Numbered from the stretch's first letter, positions 45,363 through 55,116 are shown. The stretch is DNA of 64,000 nucleotides from Mycolicibacterium aichiense (GCF_010726245.1 NZ_AP022561.1:5704001-5768000), one strand, 5' to 3'. The notes: a model not told the origin generated them from the sequence alone. Numbers and translations: made by a program.

Positions 45363-46415
45363 CTAGCCGGCCGCCGGGATCACCAGCACCTCGGATTGCT
45401 CGACGCGGGCAGCGACACGATCGCCCTGGGTCAACCCGGCGGCATGGGCACTCGAGCTCTGGGCGACCAGCCGGGTGCCGTCGTCAAAGGTGCAGTGGAT
45501 CAACGAGATCGGGCCCAGGAATGACACCGAGGCGACGGCGGCCGGGCCGTCGGGGGCGGCGTCGATTCGCACCGACTCCGGTCGCACCAGCGCGACGCCG
45601 GCGCCCGCGGCCACCGAGCCGGTCGCCGCGGGCAGCGTGGTCCCCAGCAGGTGGACCCGCCCGTCGACGACCTGGACGTCGACCTTGTTGTTCAAGCCGA
45701 CGAACTCGGCGACGAACGGGGTGGCCGGATGGGCGTACACGTCGGCGGGCGCGGCGATCTGCTCCAGCCGGCCCTGGTTCATGACGCCGACCCGATCGGC
45801 GACGGCCAGCGCTTCTTCCTGGTCGTGGGTGACGAACAGCGTCGTCGTGCCGACTTCGAGTTGTACCCGCCGGATTTCGTCGCGCAACTGCGCGCGCACC
45901 TTTGCATCGAGGGCCGACAACGGCTCGTCGAGCAGCAGCACCCGGGGCTGGATGGCCAGGGCACGCGCCAGCGCGACCCGCTGCTGCTGTCCGCCGGAGA
46001 GCTGGCTGGCGTACTTCTGCTTGTGTTCGGACAAGCCCACCAGATCAAGCATGTCGGCGGCCCTGGCGGTCCGGTCGGCTTTGTTCTTCCCGCGCAGCTT
46101 GAGCCCGAACGCGACGTTGTCGAGAACGGTCAGATGCGGAAAGAGGCTGTAAGCCTGAAACACCATGCCCATGTCCCGCTTGTTGGGCGGCACACCGGTG
46201 ATGTCGTCACCGCCGACGGCGACCCGACCCGCGGTCGGCTCGTCCAACCCGGCCAGGATCCGCAGCGCGGTGGTCTTGCCGCATCCCGACGGACCGAGTA
46301 GGGCGACCATCTCACCCGGCTCCAAGTGCAGTGTCAGTCCGTCGAGCGCGTGGACGGTCCCGTTGTAAACCCTTGTCACATCCGTGAAATCGACGGCAAC
46401 ACCGTTTCCGGTCAT
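45363..46415 (-). CDS. ABC importer ATPase (PotA/FbpC type)
   Basis: ATPase of 350 residues: Walker A GPSGCGKTT (41-49), signature LSGGQQQRVALARAL, Walker B VLLLDEPLSALD and switch FVTHDQEEAL. A C-terminal TOBE domain follows (TGSVAAGAGVALVRPESVRI). The ATG at 46415 overlaps the permease stop by four bases. It is the last gene of the importer operon; family members carry polyamines, ferric iron or phosphonates. Confidence 0.9.
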   Translation of the reverse strand: MTGNGVAVDFTDVTRVYNGTVHALDGLTLHLEPGEMVALLGPSGCGKTTALRILAGLDEPTAGRVAVGGDDITGVPPNKRDMGMVFQAYSLFPHLTVLDNVAFGLKLRGKNKADRTARAADMLDLVGLSEHKQKYASQLSGGQQQRVALARALAIQPRVLLLDEPLSALDAKVRAQLRDEIRRVQLEVGTTTLFVTHDQEEALAVADRVGVMNQGRLEQIAAPADVYAHPATPFVAEFVGLNNKVDVQVVDGRVHLLGTTLPAATGSVAAGAGVALVRPESVRIDAAPDGPAAVASVSFLGPISLIHCTFDDGTRLVAQSSSAHAAGLTQGDRVAARVEQSEVLVIPAAG

Positions 46416-47197
46416 CGGCTTCCTTTCCCGCCGACGACGCCGGCGTGCCGGTGACGGCGGGTCACCAGCGAGAGGATCAGCAGCAGAACGAACCCGAACA
46501 CCAGTGTCGCCAGCGACGCCGCCACCGAGGTCGGCCCGTCGCTCTTGCCGATCGCGACGATCACCACCTGCAGGTTCTGGTATCCGCTCAACGACGCGAT
46601 GGTGTACTCGCCCAGCACCACGGCGATGGAGATGAAGGCGGCCGACAGGATGCCCGACCAGATGTTGGGTACCACCACCCGCAGGATCGTGGTGGTCCAG
46701 CCCGCGCCGAGGGAACGTGCCGCTTCGGCAAGGGTTTTCAGGTCGATCGACGACAGGGCGCCGTCGAGGGATCGATACGCGAACGGCAACACGAGGATCA
46801 CGTAGACGAACGTCAGCGTCAGCGCCGACTCTCCGAGGAGGTAGACCACCCACAGGTAGACGTTGCGCAGTCCCACCACGATCACCAGCGCGGGGATGGT
46901 CAAGGGCAGCAGGCACAGGAACTCGATCAGCCGTTTGCCCCACGGTGCGCGCAGGCGCACCCAGATCATCGTCGGCACCAGGATCACCAGCATCAGCCCG
47001 ACGGTGAACACCGCCAGCAGAAGCGACACGATGATCGCCTGATACAGCATCTCGTTCTGTATCAGGTTCTTCCACGCCTGAAGCGTGCGTCCCCCGTGGA
47101 TCAGGTTGCGGGTACTGAAATCCGCCATCGCATACAGCGGGAACAGGAAGAACACCCCGAACAGTGTCAGCAGCACCGCCCGCCCGACCCGATTCAC
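46412..47197 (-). CDS. ABC importer permease 2
   Basis: Inner-membrane permease of 261 residues with about six hydrophobic segments. The EAA loop reads LAEAARSLGAGWTTTILRVVVPNIWSG. GTG at 47197 overlaps the stop of permease 1 by four bases. The long frame that runs upstream to 47803 is a shadow of permease 1. Confidence 0.88.
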   Translation of the reverse strand: MNRVGRAVLLTLFGVFFLFPLYAMADFSTRNLIHGGRTLQAWKNLIQNEMLYQAIIVSLLLAVFTVGLMLVILVPTMIWVRLRAPWGKRLIEFLCLLPLTIPALVIVVGLRNVYLWVVYLLGESALTLTFVYVILVLPFAYRSLDGALSSIDLKTLAEAARSLGAGWTTTILRVVVPNIWSGILSAAFISIAVVLGEYTIASLSGYQNLQVVIVAIGKSDGPTSVAASLATLVFGFVLLLILSLVTRRHRHAGVVGGKGSR

Positions 47198-48057
47198 TGC
47201 AGCCACCTCGACGTGCGGCGCACCAGCAGGTTGTAGGCGACCATGACCACGGCGACCACGACCACCATCTCGAGCGCCAGCGCGTAGGCGAACCCGGATT
47301 GTCCGAGCACCACCTCCGACGTCAGGGCCGAGCGGATGAGCAGCGGCAGGATCGGGCTGCCCTGACTGACCAGCGCCGCGGCGGTGGCGTAGGCGGCAAA
47401 AGCGTTGGCGAACAACAACAACGCGGATCCGAGGAACGCCGGCGTCAGCAGCGGAAAGCCCACCTCGCGCCAGTACGCCCACCGGGAGGCGCCCAGGCTG
47501 ACCGCCGCCTCGCGCCACTCCGCTCGTAAGCCCTCCAGCGCCGGGGTGAAGACGATCACCATCAGCGGGATCTGGAAATAGGTGTAGACCAGGATCAGGC
47601 CGCGCAGCGAATACAGCCAGCCGTCGCCGGCCAGGTTGAGCCCGAACCGGTCGAACACCCAGACGGTCAGCACGCCGTTGAGGCCGATCGTCGCCAGGAA
47701 GGCGAATGCCAATGCCACGCCGCCGAATTGGGCGAGCACGCTGCACAGCGACAGCACCACCCGGCGCATCGGTGACGTCGGCGAACTGGTGACCACCAGC
47801 CACGCCAGCACCGCACCCAGAACCGCCCCGATCGCGGCCGTGACCGTCGAGAGCAGCACGCTCTTACCGAGCGCGGCCAGCGCGGTGCCGGAGAACAGCA
47901 ATCCGATTCGCTGTAGCGAGAACACCCCGTCCAAGTAGAACGCGGACACGATCACCGTCACCGTCGGGATGATCAAGAAGACCGTCACGAACACTCCGAA
48001 CGGCACCAACGGAAGTGCTTGCCGGAGAAGCTGGGCCGGCGACTGATGGCGGAGCAC
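47194..48057 (-). CDS. ABC importer permease 1
   Basis: Membrane permease of 287 residues with about six TM segments. The EAA loop is REAAVSLGASRWAYWREVGFPLLTP. Start GTG at 48057, 8 bp after the binding-protein stop. It pairs with permease 2 to form the channel; the two differ in sequence, as in PotB/PotC-type systems. Confidence 0.88.
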   Translation of the reverse strand: MLRHQSPAQLLRQALPLVPFGVFVTVFLIIPTVTVIVSAFYLDGVFSLQRIGLLFSGTALAALGKSVLLSTVTAAIGAVLGAVLAWLVVTSSPTSPMRRVVLSLCSVLAQFGGVALAFAFLATIGLNGVLTVWVFDRFGLNLAGDGWLYSLRGLILVYTYFQIPLMVIVFTPALEGLRAEWREAAVSLGASRWAYWREVGFPLLTPAFLGSALLLFANAFAAYATAAALVSQGSPILPLLIRSALTSEVVLGQSGFAYALALEMVVVVAVVMVAYNLLVRRTSRWLQ

Positions 48058-48065
48058 GCGACGCG

Positions 48066-49184
48066 TCAGCCCATCGCTTTGGCCCAGTTGTCGGCCAGGT
48101 ATCGGGTCGCGGCGTCGGTCTGAGCCTGGGTCAGGATGACGGGCTTACCGCTGATCGGTGGCAGCTTCTCGTAGGCGGCGGTGTCGATGGTGCCGGCCTT
48201 GACCATCGCATCGGCCCGCACCGGTCGAGCACCGCCGGCCAAGTACAGATTCTGGCCTTCGTCGCTGAACAGGAACTCCTGCCATAACCGTGCGGCCGCC
48301 GGATGCGGTGCGTCTTTGTTGATCGCCTGGAAGTAATACCCGCCCAGTACCGCGTCCTGCGGCACGAACACCTTCCAGCTGGGCAGCTTCTTGGTTTCCG
48401 CGGCGTTCAGGTAGTCCCAGTCGATGACGATGGGCGTCTGACCGGACTCGATGGTCGCCGGCGTCGGGTCGACGGGCAGGAAGTTGCCCGCCTGCTTGAG
48501 CTTGGCGAAGAAGTCGACGCCGGGCGCGACATCATCGGCCGAACCACCCTGGGACAGGGCGACCATCGCCACACCGGAGAAGGCCGCGCCGGCCTGGGTC
48601 GGGTCACCGTTGAGTGCCACTTTGCCCTTGTAGTCCGGCTTCAACAGATCGTTGACGGAGCTGAGGTCGGGAACCTTGGCGGAGTCGTAACCGATCGACA
48701 TGTACCCGCCGTAGTCGTTGACCAGCGAGCCGTCCGCCGCCTTCATGTCGGTCGGGATGCTGTCGAAGGTCGCGACCTTGTACGGCGCGAACATCGCCTT
48801 ATTGGCCAGTGCCACCGACTGACCGAGGTCGAAGACGTCCGGTGCGGTGCTGCGGCCCTTCTGCTGATTGGCGGCGTTGATCTCGTCCTGGCTGGCCGCG
48901 TCGGGCTGAGCCGAGTTCACCTTGATGCCGTACTTGTCGCCGAACGCCTTGATGATGGCGCCATAGTTGGCCCAGTCCGGCGGCAGGGCGATCACGTTGA
49001 GCTCGCCCTCCTTCTTGGCCGCCGAGATCAGCCCGTCCATGCCGCCGAAGTCGGCCATCGACGTGGCTTGACCTGCCGCGGCGCCGTTGCCATCGCCGCC
49101 GCTCTTCTTCTCCGGTGGTGCGCAGGCGGCACCGGCGACCACGACAGCGGCCGCGACAACAGCGATCAGACGTACGTTCCTCAT
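48066..49184 (-). CDS. ABC importer substrate-binding lipoprotein (family 1)
   Basis: Extracytoplasmic binding protein of 372 residues. The signal MRNVRLIAVVAAAVVVAGAA is followed by Cys21. The fold contains LISAAKKEGELNVIALP, PDVFDLGQSVALANKAMFAPY, YKGKVALNGDPTQAGAAF and the hinge VIDWDYLNAAE. It resembles family-1 binding proteins of polyamine, ferric or 2-aminoethylphosphonate importers. No Tyr pair diagnostic of ferric FbpA was recognised, so the substrate stays open. First gene of the four-gene operon. Confidence 0.87.
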   Translation of the reverse strand: MRNVRLIAVVAAAVVVAGAACAPPEKKSGGDGNGAAAGQATSMADFGGMDGLISAAKKEGELNVIALPPDWANYGAIIKAFGDKYGIKVNSAQPDAASQDEINAANQQKGRSTAPDVFDLGQSVALANKAMFAPYKVATFDSIPTDMKAADGSLVNDYGGYMSIGYDSAKVPDLSSVNDLLKPDYKGKVALNGDPTQAGAAFSGVAMVALSQGGSADDVAPGVDFFAKLKQAGNFLPVDPTPATIESGQTPIVIDWDYLNAAETKKLPSWKVFVPQDAVLGGYYFQAINKDAPHPAAARLWQEFLFSDEGQNLYLAGGARPVRADAMVKAGTIDTAAYEKLPPISGKPVILTQAQTDAATRYLADNWAKAMG

Positions 49185-49304
49185 GACCGAACCTTCTTAT
49201 GTCTTCGAAGCGATGCGGTGGCGCCGCGGCGTACGCGGTGTTTCGCGACGGTGAACGGGATCGTCACGACGGTTGTGACATTACCTGCGCGGTATCGTGC
49301 CGAC

Positions 49305-50111
49305 GTGGCATCACGCGATCATGGCGACCCGGGCGACGCCCCCTCGGTTCCGCCGCCGCTGACCGCCGTCGTCGACGCGACCCGGCCTTCGGCGGCCGAG
49401 GAGGCTCGCAGCATCGCGGCGTCGACCAACACCGCGACACTGGCCTCCCTGACCGCCACCGGCGATCCGTGGGCCTCGTTCGTCACCTATGGGCTCCTCG
49501 ACGGTCAGCCGGTGCTGTGCGTGTCCAACATGGCCGAGCATGGCCGAAACCTCGCAGGCGATCCGCGCGCCAGCCTTGCCATCGTCGCGCCCACCACGGA
49601 GACCGACCCACTGGCCAGCGGGCGGATCACGCTCGCCGGCGTCGCGGAACGTCCGACCGGGGACGAAGCCCGCGCTGCGCGCGACGCGCATCTGGCCGCC
49701 GTTGCGGCGGCGAAGTACTACGTCGACTACTCCGACTTCACGCTCTGGGTGCTGCGCGTGCACCGCGTGCGCTGGGTGGGCGGCTACGGCCGGATGGATT
49801 CGGCGACCGCGCAGGACTACGCGGCGGCCACCGCCGACCCGGTTCGCCCGCAGGCCGCCGGTGCCATCGCCCACCTCAACGCCGATCACGCCGAGTCCCT
49901 GGTGGCGATGGCGCGCGCCCTTGGCGGCTACCCCGACACCACGGCCGCGGTGTGCACCGGCGTCGACCGCTACGGCCTCGATCTGCGGGTCGACACACCG
50001 CGCGGCACCGGATACACCCGGGTCGGATTCGGCGGCCCGTTGTCCTCGGCCGACGAATTGCGCTCGGCCTCAGTGGAATTGGTGAAAAGGGCCCGCGGCG
50101 CGGGACACTAA
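49305..50111 (+). CDS. HugZ/pyridoxamine-oxidase-like split-barrel protein with DUF2470
   Basis: Protein of 268 residues with an FMN-binding split barrel (ASTNTATLASLTATGDPWASFVTY; VSNMAEHGRNLAGDPRASL) and a C-terminal DUF2470 domain (GAIAHLNADHAESLVAMARAL). This layout occurs in HugZ haem oxygenases and related proteins. Start GTG 49305 is chosen; upstream extension is a shadow frame. It is divergent from the ABC importer operon; an inverted repeat GTCAC-N7-GTGAC (49263-49279) lies between them. Haem use is inference. Confidence 0.78.
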   Translation: MASRDHGDPGDAPSVPPPLTAVVDATRPSAAEEARSIAASTNTATLASLTATGDPWASFVTYGLLDGQPVLCVSNMAEHGRNLAGDPRASLAIVAPTTETDPLASGRITLAGVAERPTGDEARAARDAHLAAVAAAKYYVDYSDFTLWVLRVHRVRWVGGYGRMDSATAQDYAAATADPVRPQAAGAIAHLNADHAESLVAMARALGGYPDTTAAVCTGVDRYGLDLRVDTPRGTGYTRVGFGGPLSSADELRSASVELVKRARGAGH

Positions 50112-50353
50112 CCGCCCAGTTCGGAGACCGCGGTGTCCAGGGCCGCGGCCTGCTCGGCGAGTTCACGGTCGGAGAGTTCTTCGCCGCCGGCCTGCTCGAC
50201 CAGTTCCGCGCGAGTGATCACCTGCAACGCCCCGCGATAGTCGTCGGTGTCCACCGCATCCGGCCCGACCACCTCGGTGCGGCCTTCGATGAGAACAAGT
50301 ACCGCGTCGGAGTCACCGTCGAGGAGCCGGCGCACGTCGTCGGGAGTGATCAT
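50108..50353 (-). CDS. Conserved small hypothetical protein
   Basis: Acidic protein of 81 residues (MITPDDVRRLLDGDSDAVLVLIEGR), no family recognised and no membrane segment. Its ATG overlaps the stop of the DUF3072 gene by one base (TGATG), so they form an operon, and its stop overlaps the convergent HugZ-like gene by four bases. Confidence 0.7.
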   Translation of the reverse strand: MITPDDVRRLLDGDSDAVLVLIEGRTEVVGPDAVDTDDYRGALQVITRAELVEQAGGEELSDRELAEQAAALDTAVSELGG

Positions 50354-50559
50354 CAGGCCCCCCGTCCGGTCGTCTTCTGCAGTTCGTCGATCATTTCCGA
50401 GGCCTGTGCCTTGGTCAGCTGCTCGGGCACCTCGGCGCCGGCCTCCTGGGCCAGGGTGCTCAGATAACTGCGTTGTGGACCGGTCATCGGCTCATCGCCG
50501 GTCACCCATTCGTTCGGGTCTTTGGCGGGGTTCTCGTTGGGCGCGGTGTCGTCGCTCAT
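50353..50559 (-). CDS. DUF3072-family small protein
   Basis: Protein of 68 residues. The C-terminal half MTGPQRSYLSTLAQEAG with LTKAQASEMIDELQ matches the DUF3072 family as I remember it. The N-terminus is disordered. AGGAGG lies upstream of the ATG at 50559. Function unknown. Confidence 0.8.
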   Translation of the reverse strand: MSDDTAPNENPAKDPNEWVTGDEPMTGPQRSYLSTLAQEAGAEVPEQLTKAQASEMIDELQKTTGRGA

Positions 50560-50612
50560 CCGGCTGGACCTCCTCTGCTTGTCGCACTAGCTATGCCCAT
50601 CCGAGCGCACAT

Positions 50613-51617
50613 CTACGCGGGCAGGTTCCGGTTGACTGCCAGCGCGAGAAACGCCGCGACGGTCAGCAGAACAACCGCAAGCCGCAGCCAACCGGTGGTC
50701 GCGGGAGCGCTGATCGTCTGGTACCCGACCTGTTGTAGAACCGCCCCGTAGCTCTTGTTCAGCTCGTCGATGTTGGTGGCGGTGTAGTTCTGCCCGCCGG
50801 ACAGTTCGGCGATCCGCTTCATCTGGGTGCCGTCCGACGGCACCGGGATGGTGTCGTCCTTGAGCGTCACCACCCCGTCCTCGGTGCCGAACGTGATCGT
50901 CGAGACCGGCACCCCCTGATCCTTGGCGGCACGTGCGGCGGTGAAGTCCCCGCGCGGATTGTCCGGATTGGCCGGCTTGTTCTCGCCGCCGTCGGACAGC
51001 AGCACGATGCGCGCCGGTGGTGGCGTCGCATCGCCAGCGCTGAGCACGGTGCTGACGGTCTGAATCGCCTCCAGCGAGGTGAACAGCGCCTCACCGGTGG
51101 CCGTGGAATTGTCCGGCTGCAACTTGTCCAATGCGGTCACGGTGGCCGCGTGATCGGGAGTCGGCGACACCAGCAGATTCACGTTGCCGCCGAACGACAC
51201 CAGACCCAGATTCACCCCGGGGGTCAGCTGCTGGGCGAAGGTCTTGGCCGCATCTTGCGCGGCCCGCAGGCGGGTCGGGGCAACATCTTTGGCTTGCATC
51301 GACTGTGAGACGTCGATGACCAGCATCACGACCGCCCGGTTGCGGGGGATGCGGGCCTCATGGGTGGGTCCGGCAAGCGCGACGACGAGCAGCAGCAGTG
51401 CACCGATCGAGAGCGCAATGGGTAAGTGCCGCAGCCGATGTGGCCGCTTCGGCGTCAAACGTCGCAGAGCCGTCGCCTCGCCGAACTGTCGCAGACGCCG
51501 CCGTCGCTGAAGCTGTCCGAGGACGTACAAGCCGAGCAGCAATGCGGGTATCACGGCCAGCACCAGCAGGCCGGGATGCGCCAGCCCGCTCAGGGTCAAC
51601 GAACCGATACCGGGCAC
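50613..51617 (-). CDS. VWA-domain membrane protein, Rv1481-like (copy A)
   Basis: Membrane-anchored von Willebrand A protein of 334 residues. Two N-terminal TM segments (LLVLAVIPALLLGLYVL and LPIALSIGALLLLVVALAG) flank RRRRLRQFGEATALRRL; then [19 protein letters not shown] carries the MIDAS DxSxS motif; one TM segment ends the protein (LAVVLLTVAAFLALAV). It closely resembles Rv1481, normally next to moxR1 and a DUF58 gene, neither of which is here. GTG 51617 is preferred (AGGAG upstream) to a TTG at 51653. Divergent from its paralogue. Confidence 0.85.
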   Translation of the reverse strand: MPGIGSLTLSGLAHPGLLVLAVIPALLLGLYVLGQLQRRRRLRQFGEATALRRLTPKRPHRLRHLPIALSIGALLLLVVALAGPTHEARIPRNRAVVMLVIDVSQSMQAKDVAPTRLRAAQDAAKTFAQQLTPGVNLGLVSFGGNVNLLVSPTPDHAATVTALDKLQPDNSTATGEALFTSLEAIQTVSTVLSAGDATPPPARIVLLSDGGENKPANPDNPRGDFTAARAAKDQGVPVSTITFGTEDGVVTLKDDTIPVPSDGTQMKRIAELSGGQNYTATNIDELNKSYGAVLQQVGYQTISAPATTGWLRLAVVLLTVAAFLALAVNRNLPA

Positions 51618-51711
51618 CAACCCACTCCTGTCGTCACTGTCGGCCAGCCCCAAGAAACGGTGGCTAACGTGTCCTTTGTACCGGGGTTAGTTGAGAGGTG
51701 GTCCCGTCGGC

Positions 51712-52716
51712 GTGGATGCTGTGAAATCGCTGTCACTTTCGGGCTTCACAACCCCGTGGTTGTTCTGCTACCTCGTGGTCGTCGGCACCGCCGTCGCCGC
51801 CTACCTGCTGGTTCAGCGAAGCCGGCGCCGGCGGGTGCTGCGCTTCGCGAACATGGCACTGCTGGAGCAGGTCGCCGCCGGCCAGAAGCCGCGCAGATGG
51901 CGGCATCTGCCCGCGGCCCTGCTGGTGGCCGCCCTGGCGTTGCTCACCACCGCGATGGCCGGGCCGACCCATGACGTGCGGATCCCCCGGAATCGGGCCG
52001 TCGTCATGCTCGTCATCGATGTCTCCGAATCGATGTCGGCCACCGATGTTGCGCCAAGCCGGATCGAGGCGGCCCGCGAGGCCGGCAAACATTTCGCCGA
52101 CATGCTCACCCCGGGTATCAATCTCGGGCTGGTGAAATTCTCGTCGGGGGCTACGCTGCTGGTCGCGCCGACGATCGACCGGGAGCAGGTCAAGCAGGCG
52201 ATCGACAAGTTGGTTCCCGAGCCGCGCACCGCGACGGGCGAGGGCATTTTTACTGCGCTGCAAGCGATTGCGACCACCGGGGCGGTGATGGGCGGTGGCG
52301 ACGGGCCGCCGCCGGCCCGCATCGTGCTGGAGTCCGATGGCAAGGAGACGGTGCCGCCGGACCTGGACTCTCCGCGGGGGGCATTCACCGCCGCGCAGGC
52401 CGCCAAAGAGCAGGGGGTACCGATCTCCACGATCTCGTTCGGCACGCCGGACGGCGTGGTTCAGGTCGATGGTCAGCCGATTCCGGTTCCGACCGATGAC
52501 GCGTCGCTGGCCAGGATCGCCGATCTCAGTGGCGGCCAAGCCTTTCGCGCCACCAGTCTCGGCGAGCTGAATCGGGTGTACTCGACCCTCGACGAACAGA
52601 TCGGCTACCAGGTGGTGCGTGGCGACGCCAGTGCGGGCTGGGTGGCACTCGGCGCCCTGGCACTGGCGTTGTCAATCGGAGCGGGAATTCTGCTGAACCG
52701 CCGGCTCCCCGCCTGA
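51712..52716 (+). CDS. VWA-domain membrane protein, Rv1481-like (copy B)
   Basis: Paralogue of the protein at 50613-51617, also 334 residues from GTG 51712. It has the same plan: two N-terminal TM segments, the identical block [29 protein letters not shown], and a terminal TM before NRRLPA. Copy B is closer to Rv1481 than copy A ([23 protein letters not shown]). The two are head-to-head with 94 bp between starts. Its last 45 bp overlap the P450 gene tail to tail. Confidence 0.85.
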   Translation: MDAVKSLSLSGFTTPWLFCYLVVVGTAVAAYLLVQRSRRRRVLRFANMALLEQVAAGQKPRRWRHLPAALLVAALALLTTAMAGPTHDVRIPRNRAVVMLVIDVSESMSATDVAPSRIEAAREAGKHFADMLTPGINLGLVKFSSGATLLVAPTIDREQVKQAIDKLVPEPRTATGEGIFTALQAIATTGAVMGGGDGPPPARIVLESDGKETVPPDLDSPRGAFTAAQAAKEQGVPISTISFGTPDGVVQVDGQPIPVPTDDASLARIADLSGGQAFRATSLGELNRVYSTLDEQIGYQVVRGDASAGWVALGALALALSIGAGILLNRRLPA

Positions 52717-54078
52717 CGCAATTCCCAGCAGACTCCCAGGAGCCGTCCAGCCGGTCGACGGTCCGGCATCGGACCGCCGGTACACCACCGCCCGGCCACC
52801 GTCAGCCGGGGCGTTGGCGATGCCACGCGAGTGATACGCCTCCCCTGGCGCATCGGTAGGCGCAAAAGTGCACTCGCGCAACAGGGTTCGAAGGGTGACG
52901 TTCATCTCCATGTTGGCGAACGCGGCGCCGATGCAGCGGCGGATCCCGCCGCCGAACGGAATCCAGGCGTAGTTGTCCGGCGGGTTCCCGACAAACCGGT
53001 CCGGGTCGAACACCGACGGGCCGAGGAATCGGTCGGGGTTGGCGTGCGCCATCGGGATGCTGACGATGACCACATGGCCTTCGGGAATCACCCACTCGCC
53101 GAGGCGGATTCGCTGCAACGCCCGCCGCGATGTGCCGTCGATGACCGGCCGCATCCGCTGCACCTCCCAGATCGTCGCCTGTTGCAGTTCCGTGCCACCG
53201 GCATCGGCTTCCGCGGTCAGCCGCTCCAGCAGCTGCGGGTGCCGGCGCACCCGTTCGACCAGCCAGGCCAGCGTGGTCGCGGTGGTCTCGTGCCCCGCGG
53301 TCAGCAGGGTCAACAGCTCGTCGGCGATATGCCGGTCGGGGATCGCCGAGCCGTCCTCATAGCGCGCCCGCAGCATCAGCGACAAGACGTCGGGGCGATC
53401 GTCGAACGCCGGGTCGCGACGGGCGTCGGCGATCAGCGAGTCGACGATCTCGTCGTAACGCCGGCGGTGACGCAGCATAACGCCACCGGGACTGCGGGGC
53501 CCGAAGTCACGCCGAAAGACCCTCGGCAGCAACGCAAGCCGCGATCCCACGGCCACCAGGCGGGGCAGCTGCTCGCGCAGTTCGTCGAAGGCGGCGCCCT
53601 CGGCGCCGAATACCGCGCGCAGGATCGCGTTGAGAGTGATCCGCATCATCGACGGCAACGTCTCGAATTCGACGCCCTCGGGCCAGTTCGCGACCTCGCG
53701 CAGCACTTCTTCTTCGATGATCGCCTCGTAGCTGTGCATGCGCTTGCCGTGGAACGGCGGGACCAGCAGTTTGCGTCGCTCGCGATGTTGCTCACCGTCG
53801 AGGCTGAACGTCGAGCCCGGGCCCAGCACCTCGCCGAGATTGGTGGCCCGGCCCACCAGGTCGCTGCCGGTGGTGAACAGCTCTTTGATCAAGGCGGGAT
53901 CGCTGATCAATACGGTCCTGCCGAAGATCGGCAGATTCAGGGTGACCGCCGAGCCGTAACGCCGGCCGAGGTCGCCCACCACCGCCCGGCGCGCGGTGAG
54001 GAAGCGAATTCCCTGCAGCAGCCGAGGGGCGTTCGGGCCGGGCGGGAGTCGGACCGGATCGGTCGTCGCATGCGCCAT
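52672..54078 (-). CDS. Cytochrome P450, CYP138-like
   Basis: Haem-thiolate monooxygenase of 468 residues. The I-helix oxygen motif is AGHETTATT (about 259), the ExxR motif EVQR, and the haem loop [14 protein letters not shown] with the Cys ligand near 379. The long C-terminal tail after the haem domain has no family features. The ATG at 54078 ([14 protein letters not shown]) follows GGAGG by nine bases. The nearby TetR gene recalls Rv0135c-Rv0136 (CYP138) of M. tuberculosis. Two perfect palindromes precede the gene. Confidence 0.88.
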   Translation of the reverse strand: MAHATTDPVRLPPGPNAPRLLQGIRFLTARRAVVGDLGRRYGSAVTLNLPIFGRTVLISDPALIKELFTTGSDLVGRATNLGEVLGPGSTFSLDGEQHRERRKLLVPPFHGKRMHSYEAIIEEEVLREVANWPEGVEFETLPSMMRITLNAILRAVFGAEGAAFDELREQLPRLVAVGSRLALLPRVFRRDFGPRSPGGVMLRHRRRYDEIVDSLIADARRDPAFDDRPDVLSLMLRARYEDGSAIPDRHIADELLTLLTAGHETTATTLAWLVERVRRHPQLLERLTAEADAGGTELQQATIWEVQRMRPVIDGTSRRALQRIRLGEWVIPEGHVVIVSIPMAHANPDRFLGPSVFDPDRFVGNPPDNYAWIPFGGGIRRCIGAAFANMEMNVTLRTLLRECTFAPTDAPGEAYHSRGIANAPADGGRAVVYRRSDAGPSTGWTAPGSLLGIASGGEPAVQQNSRSD

Positions 54079-54096
54079 GGTTCCCATCCTCCGCTT

Positions 54097-54114
54097 CGGT
54101 ACGTCACTGTACCG
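54097..54114. promoter_or_regulatory. Operator palindrome CGGTAC-N6-GTACCG, site 1
   Basis: Perfect 6-bp arms with spacer GTCACT, 19 bp upstream of the P450 start. A second copy lies with its centre 22 bp away, near two helical turns. Confidence 0.7.
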
Positions 54115-54118
54115 GCCA

Positions 54119-54136
54119 CGGTACGCCGATGTACCG
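54119..54136. promoter_or_regulatory. Operator palindrome CGGTAC-N6-GTACCG, site 2
   Basis: Perfect 6-bp arms with spacer GCCGAT. With site 1 it forms a tandem operator in the P450 promoter, probably bound by the TetR protein at 54455-55081. Confidence 0.7.
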
Positions 54137-54224
54137 AACGACACAACGACAGCCGGCCGGGGTCCTCCCCGTACTGTTGACCCCCGGGGGCGCGCGTATC
54201 GCCGCCCAAGAGGAGTAGTCACTG

Positions 54225-54449
54225 ATGTCTGGCACGGACGAGCGGCTGGCCATTTCCGAGGCCGGCCAAGACAAGGGCTGGCAGCGCCGCGAAAGCGGGC
54301 GCGTCGACGTCTACCTGCGCGACCGATACCGGGTCCGAGTGATTTGGCAAGGCAACGACGTCATCAGCGGCGCGTCGTTCTTCGACGACGAAATGTACGA
54401 GGCCTACACCCGCGACCTGGCCAAAGTTCGCGCCTGGCTCAAGAAGTAG
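54225..54449 (+). CDS. Conserved small hypothetical protein
   Basis: Soluble protein of 74 residues (MSGTDERLAISEAGQDKGWQ; later GRVDVYLRDRYRVRVIW and a helix ending KVRAWLKK). No family recognised, but the regular pattern of strands and a final helix and AAGAGGAG upstream support coding. It lies between the divergent-reading P450 and the TetR gene, with the operators 90-130 bp upstream. Confidence 0.72.
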   Translation: MSGTDERLAISEAGQDKGWQRRESGRVDVYLRDRYRVRVIWQGNDVISGASFFDDEMYEAYTRDLAKVRAWLKK

Positions 54450-54454
54450 CCGGC

Positions 54455-55081
54455 TCAGCCGCCGCGATGCGGGCCTAGTAGGGCGCTGGCCGCGGCGACC
54501 GCCTCGTCGGTGATGTCCTTCATCCGGCCGCCGCTCTCGACCGTCACCGCGGTCAGTTCCCGCAATCCGCCGATCAGCATGATCGCCCGCTGACGGGACA
54601 CCATCGGAATGCCCGCGGCCCGTAGTTCCTCGGTGTCGGACAGTGTCCGGACCATCACGATGAACGACTCGGTGACTTCCCGCTGCAACGTCCGGGCAGC
54701 CATTCCGAGGGCCGGGACGTCGCGGATCCAACTCAGCATCACCGCCGGTTCCGACTCGGCATTGGCGACCCAGGCTTCCACTGCCTGCCTGATCTGCGTT
54801 TCCCAGGGCGCTGCCGGGTCGACGGCGGCCGAGATCGTCTCCACGGCCCGGCGGTTCGTATCGGCGAGCAGCGCGACCAGGCACGCTTCCCGGTCGGTGA
54901 AGTACTCGTAGAAGGTGCGTCGTGACGTCCGCGCGCGACGCACGATGTCAGCGACGGTCGTCGCCGAATATCCGACGTCGGTGATCGAGGCGGCCAACGC
55001 GTCGATGAGCCGCTGGCGAGGTGTCGAGGGAGCGGGATCTGACTGCGGTGCCGTGGATTCGACCGACGCAGACGACTTCAC
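54455..55081 (-). CDS. TetR-family regulator of the P450/SGNH locus
   Basis: Regulator of 208 residues. The helix-turn-helix reads RQRLIDALAASITDVGYSATTVADIVRRA with RRTFYEYFTDREACLVALLA. The C-terminal ligand domain is typical length. Start GTG 55081 preceded by AAAAGG. It is divergent from the SGNH hydrolase gene and 376 bp from the P450 start; a GTAC-N6-GTAC motif occurs in both control regions, so it probably represses both and itself. Confidence 0.84.
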   Translation of the reverse strand: MKSSASVESTAPQSDPAPSTPRQRLIDALAASITDVGYSATTVADIVRRARTSRRTFYEYFTDREACLVALLADTNRRAVETISAAVDPAAPWETQIRQAVEAWVANAESEPAVMLSWIRDVPALGMAARTLQREVTESFIVMVRTLSDTEELRAAGIPMVSRQRAIMLIGGLRELTAVTVESGGRMKDITDEAVAAASALLGPHRGG

Positions 55082-55116
55082 CTTTTGTACACCCCAGCTT
55101 CCATTCGCCTGCCGAT

